Source of the DNA: Gnetum montanum
Lineage: Eukaryota; Streptophyta; Gnetopsida; Gnetales; Gnetaceae
Length of the DNA: 22,002 nucleotides
Assembly (NCBI GenBank): GCA_015680685.1
Contig: MNCI01025442.1
Coordinates: forward strand, 36,027 to 58,028
Direction: 5' to 3'
This document shows, piece by piece, positions 10,034-18,575 of this stretch. Below the pieces are notes generated by a model. That model was not told the origin of the DNA. It worked only from the letters and a program-made list of their open reading frames with translations, and made no database searches. The position numbers and the translations under genes are program-made. Position 1 is the first letter of the stretch. Each line of letters starts with the position of its first letter.

Positions 10034-10556
10034 AAGAAGAAGAAGAGGAAGAGGTTCTAGCCCCTGGAGTAGGGACACCTGCTAAAGAGGAGGAAGAGGC
10101 CTCAGCCACAAAAGAACAGGTCCTTGCCATAGAGGAGGAGACCTCTACCAATGATATTTTTGCATAATGTGCTTCAGTACCTGAGGGGCACATGAGTGTT
10201 GATGATGTCGTCGCACTTTTGAATCAGCTAGAAGAAGAGGTACTACAATTTGATGCTGGTGAGTTTAACCGCTTGCTTGATAGTGCATCGATGGATGATC
10301 CCCCTACTATCACCCCTGAGGGTTTGCTGGGTAGGAGCTTTGCACTGTCATTTTTTTTTGTTCATCAACTTTATTGTTGTCCTCTCCATCATTGCTAACA
10401 TGTTTTATTGTGTAGCGAACACCACCGTTGATGCCCCTGGCCCTTCTTCCTCAATCTATCTTCGACCCTAGACTGAGACCCTTGAAAAATTCACTTTTAC
10501 GGAGGGGGTGGTCGACAACATGATCGATCGCCTAAGGTAGATCGATCTTGAGATAG
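10034..10556 (+). pseudogene. Antisense gene, acidic exons 10034-10330 and 10416-10556
   Basis: After a TTTTATTAG acceptor the protein opens with a run of seven glutamates and stays acidic (EEEEASATKEQVLAIEEETS). After one TAA it continues as MSVDDVVALLNQLEEEVLQF and EFNRLLDSASM, a leucine-rich charged helix. The donor GTAGGA (10331) and the acceptor TGTGTAG (10415) enclose an 85-bp intron with a T-run, phase 1. The next exon reads NTTVDAPGPSSSIYLRP, a stop, then KFTFTEGVVDNMIDRL, a stop, IDLEI, and ends at donor GTATGTT (10557). The region looks like a flexible linker. Confidence 0.7.
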
Positions 10557-10645
10557 GTATGTTGTAGTTGCTATGTTAGGCTCTTTACGTTGTTGCATTT
10601 CTACTACATCACCATGACTAACACTCTCCCATGTATGATTGGTAG

Positions 10646-11618
10646 CCTCTCGTCTCAAGTGGGATTCTAGGCAAGTCATTGAGGTCGACGCAGTGCCTAA
10701 ACTTCCGCTAGAGGTAGCCGAGGTACCTCGTCACATATACGATGAAAAAAGTAAATGTGCATTGTATTCGGCACAATCCTTATGGGAGTGTAGGCATGTG
10801 AATGAGGACCTCTGGAAGTGGGTATAGAAACTTGAGAAAAAGAAGACTAACCTAACCCCTGAGTTGGGGGACCTCCGATCCAAGAATGAATTCTTGTTGG
10901 CCCATGACACTCGTGATGGTAGTTGGCATATGACCGTTATAGACTATGCAAGATATTGAATAGTCATATAGAGCAAAAATGAGGCCACTTGTGAGATTAT
11001 TGAATAGTACATGTAGATGGACCTTCTAATGCAAAAGAACCAAAACTGGAAGGATTATAGCACAAAGGTTTATGAATGGGGACAAGAACAAAAGAACCAT
11101 AAACATATGTATAAGATGGAACGTGCCTCCTATCATAAATAATACAGGGATGCTGTTGTTCAGTTGCATACCCATAAGCTATTCCTTGATGTCATTGGCG
11201 CTTTTGGTGCTTATGAGAAGTTCATGCAACAGGTGATAGTCAGTGAGTCTCCTGAAAGGGAAATGCCCCTACCTGCCGGGGAGACCACCACCGCCACCTT
11301 TTTCCTAGGACTACCAAGATGAATAGCTATGGAAAAAGGGAAGGTTGTAACAAGTGCTAACCTAGGGGATGAAAATTGGGCCAACCTCACTAAGGAGGAG
11401 ATCTTGCAATGTCTTGCGACTGGCATGGATCGAATACCCTCCAAAATGGACGTTGGGCCATCTCGGGTTAGTCACTTTCTTATTGTGTCATAGTTCGTTT
11501 TATGAAAGCCTTTGCTATAGTTTTGATTCATTGTTGTATTTTCTACCTTATGCAGGATCCAAATGGAGACGCAAGGCCTAGTGGAATAGGAAATGATGAT
11601 GCTAACAAAGATTCGTAG
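10646..11618 (+). pseudogene. Antisense gene, C-terminal exons 10646-11466 and 11556-11618
   Basis: The 821-bp exon keeps one frame with seven stops and no shift. It begins ASRLKWDSRQVIEVDAVPKL and includes charged helical stretches such as KLEKKKTNLTPELGDLRSKN and YEWGQEQKNHKHMYKMERAS that could form a coiled coil. It ends LTKEEILQCLATGMDRI to VGPSR at donor GTTAGT (11467). An 89-bp intron with a strong TTATGCAG acceptor leads to the last exon, DPNGDARPSGIGNDDANKDS, then TAG at 11616-11618. Phase 0 at this junction and the short hydrophilic tail make this the best-supported end of the gene. Confidence 0.75.
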
Positions 11619-12192
11619 TGTGGCGGTGAAAATGTTTTTTTTTTCATTTTTTGGATTTGATTCTTTTGTAAACATTATTAACTTACATTGAATGAAGAAT
11701 ATAATGTGAAATAATTTATTTCACTTTAGTTAATGTGTTATATTTATTTTTTATCCTTTTGGGCCCCTTGAGATCCTCTCGTTTTAGTTTTAGGCCATTT
11801 CGAGCCATCGTCAGTTTTAGGCCATAACAATAGTTTAAGGCCATTTCAGGTCATTGATTAATGATAATTTTTTTATTTTTGCCTATTTTTTTTAGAAGTG
11901 GACTTGGAGATGCTAGTTTTAGGCCATTCCAGGCCATTACTAGTTTTAGGCCATTCTAGGCCGTACCAGTAGTTTAACTAATGCAAGAAACAACCATAAT
12001 GTAAACGATGGACATAATGTAAATAGTCGACACGATGCGAATATGAATAGTAGACATGATGCAAACAATTAAAATAATATAAATAGTGATGCAAATAGTA
12101 ATCATGATGCTAAAACTAAGATGAAAGGAAATGTAAACGTTAAAGCCAAGCCTTTATGAAGATAATCTCTAATTACGCAATTGTTTTCTAAC
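11619..12192. repeat. A/T-rich repeat spacer beyond the antisense gene
   Basis: It begins with an A/T-rich 3' flank with no clear polyadenylation signal. Five copies of a core like tagttttaggccattccagg begin near 11784, 11810, 11829, 11923 and 11939, related to the cores at 2355-2640 and 6110-6430 but with GGCC in place of GGTC. From 11985 to about 12125 comes a second quasi-tandem array with a roughly 20-bp unit of the type aatagtNgacaYgatgcaa. No coding sequence is seen on the plus strand. The protease frame (minus strand) fades out at about 12170. Confidence 0.7.
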
Positions 12193-12399
12193 CCATCATG
12201 GGCTAGGCAAAGCAGATGGCCAAGAGGCTTTGTTATGGTATTCTTCTATATCACTCTCCATTGTTTGAAAAAGCAACTTAGCCCACATGGTTTCTTTACC
12301 TGAGTCGGCATTTTTGACCAGCTCATCAGCCACACAAGGGGTTTTAGTGCAAAAAGATGCTTCATTCTCAGAGATTACTATCTATGAACCCTACTCCAT

Positions 12400-12800
12400 G
12401 TCAACATTGTTTATGGCTTGCGCAGCCGCTTCGTCACCATAGATCACCACCTCCCCACCAGCGTAGGGTAGGTGGAGCTCTTGATGTATCGGCAAAGAGA
12501 CAATCCTTAATTGGGCTAACCATGATCTCCCCAAGATCATGTTGAACCTGGGCATCTCTTCTACTAAAATGAAGACTGTGCTTGTGGGGAACTAGTCCCC
12601 TACCACAATATTAATGTGGATAGCTCCTTTTACCACTATGTGTGCCCCGTTGAACAATTTTAGGCAAGAAGTTGTCGTGGACTTGATTTGATTGATCAAG
12701 CCTAGTTTGTCCATTATGGGGAATGGAATGACATTGGTAGTAGCCTCGTCATCGACGTGTACCCTTCAAATCTTGTACTGACTGACCTAAACTATGATGA
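12400..12800 (-). pseudogene. Retroviral-type aspartic protease domain
   Basis: Two hallmarks are visible in the gag frame. The active-site region reads VDDEATTNVIPFPIMDKLG (catalytic part at 12742-12753), and the flap/C-terminal signature FNMILGRSWL is at 12514-12546. The usual D-x-G-A/S string has glutamate in place of glycine, expected to inactivate the enzyme. Upstream there are four stops within about 100 codons. The segment after the domain (SENEASF...YHNKASWPSALP) continues to the candidate splice donor. Confidence 0.88.
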
Positions 12801-13761
12801 ACATGGGTGTTGTTGTCACCTAACCCTTTTCAAGGTCATCCTTAATGGACTTATCATAAAATGTCAACTATTTCGATGGCGGTTCTTCGGTCGTAGAGGG
12901 AAGCATGATAGCATGGATTCCTTTCTCTTCGGCCGACATGTTTTCATCAACCAGGATGGACATTAACATATGAACCATGGTCTCACGGTGCATCATGAAA
13001 GTCATTATCAAGTCATATAGGCTCAAAGTTGTATTTTTCTATTTCAAGGCCTGTTTGACTTGTGTAAGGGCATTCAGAAGATCCTACCCACCATCTTGTT
13101 GTTTGCTACCTTTTTCCTCCTCTACTCACCCTAGAAGAAGAATCTCCCTAAGGAGAGTGGTTTCTGGTTGAGCATTGGGCTTTCTTGGATGGGATAGTGA
13201 TGATTTCATCTATGTAGTGTTACCAGTTGCTGATGATGAAGGGGCCATGGGCATTAAGGACAAGGGGATAGGCTTGTGGGGACCTAATGTGGTGCATTCC
13301 CTAGCCATCTTGTCCGCTAGACGCTCTTCTCATTTTTTCAAACAGGAAGACTATGGTGTAGTTTTTGTTGCTTGACTTTGGGTGGTAGAGGAGCTTGGAT
13401 TTTTTGGCACCTTAATGACGAATGGTGCTTGTTGTATTGGTACTGGCAGCGGTGAAACTTTGAGCACAAAGGTAGTAGGGGTGGATGTCTGACGAGGAAC
13501 TTTAAGGACAAACGATTGCTGTAATGTTATTTTTGTTGGCATTTCTGCATTACAAGGAGGCACACACACCACGAATGGTTGTTGTGGTGGTTCTAGATTA
13601 TTGTTAATGTCTATGACATTGATGGTATACCCCACGTTGTTAGCATTCAAGGGATCTTTGTAAACATGCATTGATTGATTCTCGGGGTAGACAGGACTAC
13701 TTTCATCCAAGACCAAATTTCCCTAATCAATCATCCATTGAATGTCATCTTTCAATGGCAG

Positions 13762-13803
13762 GCAGTAGTCTATGTTGTGACCACAGAGTTGGTGGTAGTC
13801 ACA
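13762..13803 (-). other. Zinc knuckle of gag
   Basis: The residues read CDYHQLCGHNIDYC, a C-x2-H-x4-H-x4-C arrangement followed by LPLKDDI. Many plant gypsy gag proteins have this C-H-H-C variant (YH...GH....C..LK), which binds the element's RNA. All four metal ligands are intact. Confidence 0.85.
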
Positions 13804-14036
13804 AAAATTTTCTAGCCTGAAATTCTTAGGAACTGGTGGCTCATTGGGCGTAGCCAAGAAGGGGTTCCTAAGAAGTTCATAGTACCATTGATGACATTTG
13901 ATTACCTCTAACATCCGTTTATGCTGTATACACCCAACTCCCAATAGTTGCTTTAGAAGTTCCAAAGGCTTAATGGGTAAGGAGATATACTTGGAGCAAT
14001 CCTTGTGCTCAAAGTTGGGCCTAGGCTAGGTTGGCA

Positions 14037-14931
14037 TCATAGGTGTTGATCTTGAGGGCTAACTAGTGTTGCTTGAGCCAGGTGAGGCGTTGGCTGCGTT
14101 GGGTGTTGTAGTGACCTTTTTGTTGTTGCTATTGTTGGGCTTGGTCTCATTGGCCATAGTAGCCACTGTGGTTGTTGCAGCCTTGCCCTTCTCTTTGTCT
14201 TTTTTGATGTGTGTGTTTTTGTATGTGACATAGGCCTGGTCTTTGCTAGCTTCAGCCGCATCCTGAATGCTCTTAGTCTGAGTGAAGGCTTGGCTGAGAG
14301 AATGCAAGGCCAAGTAATAGAGCTTAGACTTAATAAAGTCATTTATTGACCCCTTAAAGATGGCTAGCAAGTGGGCCTCGGTGATAGGCTTGCGTATCTC
14401 ATTCAGGGTTGTGCTCTACTGCTATATGAATCTCTGCACACATTCCAATGGGTCCTGTTTGATGCTTATGAGTTGGTCCAGTGTGACCTCCGGTTTCAAG
14501 TTGTACTTGAAGTGAGTCACAAATTGGCTTAGCAGCTATTCTAGAGTGGATATAGAGGCATGCGAGAGTGTGTGGTACCAATCCAAGGCTTGGCCTGTGA
14601 GGGACATCGCAATGACGTGGATGATGGTGTGTGGCCATGGTTGCAGTAGCAAGGATTCAAACCTAAAAGTTACCAAGTGTGCATTGAGATCGCCTTCCCC
14701 ATTGTATTTTGTAAATTTCGGAAGTGGCACCCTAGGGGGCAATGTAAGCATAGGCACAGCTAGGCTAATAGGGTTTTCATGGTAAAATTCCATGACCTGT
14801 ACGATGTCAAAACCGATAGCTTTAAGCTGTTTGATTTCTTTAATTAGGGTTTGGATGAGTTGGAAAGCTTGATCCAAACCCAAGGACATTATAGATGGTT
14901 GTGGGGCTACCTGAGCAACCATCATGTTCAA
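14037..14931 (-). pseudogene. Gag core domain
   Basis: The segment contains AIGFDIVQVMEFYHENP, then LPKFTKYNGEGDLNAHLVTF and MSLTGQALDWYHTLSHASIS, the classic gypsy gag block (F-x-G-x-x-D..HL..F, then L..A..WY..L). After a TAG it continues as FVTHFKYNLKPEVTLDQLIS and DPLECVQRFI, and after two stops as LNEIRKPITEAHLLAIFKGS. A lysine-rich then Thr/Asn-rich tail follows. The protein forms the cytoplasmic virus-like particle. Confidence 0.9.
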
Positions 14932-15978
14932 TGCTATTGGGGTGGTGGCCTATCCCATGGGAGGCACCGTTAGAGCTGCTTCAGCAAGTGGTGTTGCATG
15001 GGTAGTCCACCACCCAGTGGATGGTGCTGTTAGGGCAATGACCGTTGGTGGTGCTGTGGGGTTGGTTACTTGCCCAGTTGGCAGGGTAGCCCACAGCCCT
15101 GCATTTGATTGCACTATGTGTAGAACTTGGTACACTAGGTGTTGTATGTGATGCAACATTAGAGAAGGTTGCACAGTAGGGAGAGAGGTGGCTGGCACCC
15201 ACCATGCAGTTGAGACTAGGTCTACTGCTGGTAGTGGAATAGGTGTAGACGAGAGACTAGGAGTGAAGCTTACCTGCAATTGCAACATGGGCAAAGTGTG
15301 CATGTATGGTAGCATAGCTGTGAATGATGTTGGATATGCTACTAGGATAGATTGGGAAGGGAGGGTAGCTAGGAAAGAGGTTGAAGTGTCCACTTACTAG
15401 TACGTTGAAAGTACAGAATGGCTGCACATGGCTGACAAAGGTGTAGGCTATGGTAGGGTTGTGGTGATCATGAAGAATGTAGATGAGAAGAGTGGGTTTG
15501 ACTAGAAGATCACAGTGGAAGGGATAGCCATGGCATAGGTCTAGCCACCACCTTTGGAGTGGGAGTCTAAGTTTTCCTGCCCATCCTAAAACACTTCATC
15601 ATAATGGGACCTTGTGTCCCATTCCCTAGACCTACTCACTTGCATCAGCTGGCTTAAGACCCATTGATATGCTTCTGTCAGGGAGATGGTAACATCAGGA
15701 GCATGGATGAATTCCCTCCCATTCCAGTGAAGGAACTCAAAGTTATGTTTATCCTCGAGTTCCTAGCGATCCAAGGGTAGATTCGCCTAGACTTTTATGT
15801 AGAGGAAATCCTATCGCTCTATGTCTTGCGCCAAGTGCTCAGGTGATAGGTACCACAGCCTAAGGGACTGTTGTGGTGCCAACACTGGGCTGGGCAGTCA
15901 CTCGAGACCTGTCACATGTTGAACAAAGTAGGGAATGTCTAGGTCTAAATTGTAAGTGGCAGTAGTTGTGGGAATCAT

Positions 15979-16334
15979 TTTCTTGTCATAAAAGGAAAAC
16001 TGTAAAAGAGAGAGGCTAAAACTAGGTATGATGGGGAGTGTTGGAAGCAGGCTTCCTTCACTGCTACACCTACTACACTAAGCAGGACTGGTACGCCAAG
16101 GGGTTAGCTATGTCACACAAGACGTAGGTAGTGTGGTGTAGTCAACAAAGTAATCGCAATACAGTAAGCAGTTGGAGGCTTTCGTCCTATTGGGTTCTAA
16201 AGGAACCATCATTGTGACCAATTTGCACCACATGATGCGTAGACAACCACAAGTGTGTCACATCTACGCTAGTAGGTGACAAGGTATAGACAGTGTGCAG
16301 GATTACTTGTGATATACAGAAAGATCATAAAAGG
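15979..16334 (-). other. Untranslated leader between primer site and gag
   Basis: About 360 bp separate the primer-binding site from the gag ATG. No domain is seen on either strand. Packaging and dimerisation signals would be expected here, but I cannot identify them from sequence alone. Confidence 0.5.
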
Positions 16335-16351
16335 CCCTCCTTCTAGTGCCA
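16335..16351 (-). other. Primer-binding site matching plant tRNA-Asn
   Basis: On the minus strand it reads TGGCACTAGAAGGAGGG. From memory, the 3' end of plant cytosolic tRNA-Asn(GUU) ends CCCTCCTTCTAGCG plus CCA, which would pair with 16 of these 17 bases (the mismatch is A for G at base 5). It lies at the inner edge of the 5' LTR and immediately before the gag leader, exactly where the primer for minus-strand synthesis must bind. Confidence 0.75.
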
Positions 16352-16668
16352 AAAACTATAGCAACCAAAAACGTCAGTGGCTAGAACACTGAGAGGTTAC
16401 TGGGCATACAGCCTAACCTCGAATCCATGCGAGGGTAGTGTTGGATGTAAATGAATGCAGGGTGCCCTAAATGGTCTGGTCAATCAAACAGGGACTTAAT
16501 CGGTGTATAGTAACCTTCCATAAATATTTGTTTTAAAGGTATTATGTGCAAGTTGAAAGGGTAATAGACAAACATAAAATGATTGAGAATAATGCAAAAT
16601 ATGATAATAGCAAACAAAAAATGAAACAGGCTTGGGTGAGAAAGGGAACCACCCCAAGATCAAGGGAT

Positions 16669-16674
16669 TTTATT
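16669..16674 (-). terminator. Candidate polyadenylation signal in the LTR
   Basis: AATAAA on the minus strand, about 270 bases downstream of the expected transcription start. In this position it would set the R/U5 border near 16650 and leave a U5 of about 300 bp. The same signal in the left LTR lies outside the window. Confidence 0.45.
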
Positions 16675-16967
16675 GTTGTTTTGTTGAAGGTGTACAATTG
16701 ATATGCAATGTGGATAGGCACAGCTTATAATGAAGTGGTATGGTCACAGCTCCCTAAACTACTATCAGCAACTTGCCAACAAGAACCTTTTGCTTTCCAG
16801 TCTCCTTGCCAAAGCCAATCGCTAGAGAGCCAAAATGCCAAAATTCCAACTGCCAGAAAGGTGATTCTCAAAGCCAACAATGCCAAAATCCAACCATGTT
16901 AAAAATGCCAGAAGGCAACCATGTTAAAAATGCTAGAAGCCAACCCCTTGAACGTTGTTCGTTGGGG

Positions 16968-16976
16968 TATTTATAG
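16968..16976 (-). promoter_or_regulatory. TATA box of the 5' LTR
   Basis: Minus-strand CTATAAATA within the LTR. Transcription would start near 16940, dividing U3 from R. Just downstream on the transcript is a 25-bp direct tandem repeat (copies from 16891 and 16916, differing at one of the first 23 bases). Confidence 0.7.
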
Positions 16977-18575
16977 AGCTAGATGTGGGAGAGAAATGTG
17001 GTTTGGATGCCACATGTCCTAGGTTCCGCAAAGTGTAAATGTCACTGTGCTATGCTGCTGTGTAATGCTAGATGTGAAACCTACTACGCTAAGACCATAC
17101 CACTGAAAATACATGTGTCAGGAACCAGTGAACTACCATATTTGTTACAGGGAAAAATGCCAATAATGAATGTAAAGTGGAGTCTGTGCTCCAGGACTAC
17201 GTCTTCCCTACTCTTGTGAGTAGGGTCAAGTGTAGGGACAACTTTGGGGGATAGTTAGGGGGTGCAAAACAAAGCAAACTTGCTGATTATGTCTATTGAA
17301 GAGATGTCGGGATGGGAGTGACCATTGCCAACAAGTTTTGGAGCTAACTGAAGATGTCTTAGGGCTTCCATACAAGTGTTATGCTACTTATTCCACCCAA
17401 CATATTGGCGTAGCGTAAACACCCGTATGCTACACTATGCTACGCTGGGTAGCGTAGCATAGCATAGCCACTAGTCTTGAAAGAAATATTGCCCGAAAGC
17501 TGAGAATACTTGTTTGAGGCCTGGCTAGGCAAGCAATTGCAATCATGTCTTTCATGCTAAAAGGTCCTAGGACCTGCAGAGTTCATCCTTGGGATATTTT
17601 CATGCTTTGTGTCCTTCCTACGCTATGCAGCGTAGCACAAAGCGTAGCACAGCATAGTAGCTAGAATGACATGAATCCCTGTCTGATCTACAATGCTTTG
17701 TCAAGAAACTCTGTTTGGGGCCCTAGGATGAAGTGGGGCATGTAGTCTTGGAGGCTGGAGTGTAGCCAAGTGCAATCCTCTTACTAGAACCACTTGGCAG
17801 AGGACCTTCATACATTCTATCCTTGGTACACTACCTAGCATTGCACAGCGTAGCATCCAGATTGGCCTGAATTTTGACTTACTTTGCATACATTTTGTTA
17901 CAAAATGTCAGTCATGTCTTAGCATGGTAGCAGAGTAAACTTGTTTGATGGTTGAAGCACGGGCAAGTAAGCTTACTCCATTAGAGCCATCTGAGTAGGA
18001 GTATTGTCAGAGTTCATCCCTGTTACACTGTGCTATGCTGCATAGCATAACACTCAAATTGCCATGATTTCTAATGAAGCTTGCCACATTTTGCCACGTC
18101 ATGTTACTCATGCATTAAGGATGAAGTGGGGCAGATATCTTGAAGGACTGAATTTTTGTCAATCTGCATCTTGGGTGCTTGATCAGTCTCCCCAGGGCCT
18201 ACTACGCTATGCAGTGTAGCGTAGCATAGCAAGTCTCGTAGTTAGAAAACTTGCCGAACTGTTTCACTCATCTTGAATACTTTCGGCAACTCCTAGCATG
18301 GTCCCTAGGTAGACCATCAGTCGAGTCAAGTGTCAAGCTAGGCAAGCTAGAGGGTGTAGCAAGCATGTTAGCTCGGGCAATAGAAATTTTTCCAGACTAT
18401 GCGATCTATCCCTGGTGCCTATTTCATGCAAACTGGCCTTGTTGTTGGGTGCCACATTGACTGTACTATAGAGAGTATTGTCTGCATGGTCCAACATGAC
18501 ACCATGCTTGCGAGGACCCTTGCCCAAATCCTAGGATTGTTGAATCATGAGAATCCTAAAATTTATAGTGTTTCA

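Larger units (their letters stand above)
6735..11618 (+). pseudogene. Multi-exon antisense gene of unknown family within the element
   Basis: I do not recognise the product. The gene model has exon 1 at 6735-6853, a tentative small exon at 7849 to about 7905, then about 8066-8409, 8499 to about 8770, about 8875-9908, 10034-10330, 10416-10556, 10646-11466 and 11556-11618, ending in TAG. The last five exons join with matching phases (1, 1, 1, 0) at good GT/AG sites, and so do 8409 and 8499 (phase 2). These well-supported introns are 85-125 bp, three of them 89 bp. Inside the large exons the frame is open except for about 17 nonsense codons, nearly all explainable by C-to-T or G-to-A change. One frameshift is likely near 8660. 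The protein would be very roughly 1000 residues. It is antisense to gag and pol and has its own TATA box. A plant transposon-associated domain gene is a guess only. Confidence 0.75.
6058..12192 (-). other. Candidate 6.1-kb intron between protease and RT
   Basis: The protease frame ends in TGG|GTTAGA (exon last base 12193) and the RT frame resumes after TTCAAATAG|GTATCA (exon first base 6057). Both edges lie on codon boundaries, so removing 6058-12192 would fuse gag-protease to RT in phase 0. Ogre elements are known to have an intron at exactly this place between protease and RT. The donor is weak (GTTAGA), and here the gap holds a whole antisense gene and repeat arrays. The alternative is that this is a nested insertion. 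I could not find a matching LTR pair or other obvious ends for such an insertion. Confidence 0.45.
12193..15978 (-). pseudogene. gag-pro: gag-protease frame of the Tat-like element
   Basis: This encodes the structural particle protein and the protease that cuts it. From the ATG at 15978 the same frame can be followed for almost 3.8 kb to 12193. It contains many stops but I found no net frameshift. Order: an N-terminal part with AYQWVLSQLMQVSRSREW (about 15650); a Pro/Thr/Ser-rich linker (15390-14950); the gag core (14931-14059); a zinc knuckle (13762-13803); a second low-complexity linker; and the aspartic protease (12400-12800). The ATG is the first in this frame, about 360 bp after the primer site. 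Unlike Ogre of legumes there is no room for a separate ORF1 before gag. Confidence 0.9.
16352..18575 (-). repeat. 5' LTR of the Tat-like element
   Basis: The inner edge is set by the primer-binding site. The outer edge is TG (minus strand, 18575-18574), where the match to 1-922 ends. At 2.2 kb it is long even for the gypsy group. U3 is about 1.6 kb (18575 to about 16940) and holds at least six GCTACGCTA/TAGCGTAGC clusters (about 17040-17095, 17405-17465, 17618-17660, 17820-17855, 18025-18050, 18198-18232). The inner end does not show the usual CA before the primer site, so it may have mutated or be a few bases off. Only the U3 half can be compared with its partner. Confidence 0.8.

Noticed and set aside
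11770-12125. CRISPR-like array
   Set aside because: The repeats are diverged and variable in spacing, with A/T-rich links, in plant retrotransposon DNA.
14037-14342. 101-codon minus-strand frame rich in Arg, Pro and Thr
   Set aside because: It is an out-of-frame shadow of the gag tail, which is readable in the neighbouring frame with clear gag features.
14546-15400. Plus-strand frames opposite gag (79, 75 and 70 codons)
   Set aside because: They are antisense shadows of the gag N-terminal part and have no exon structure or motifs of their own.
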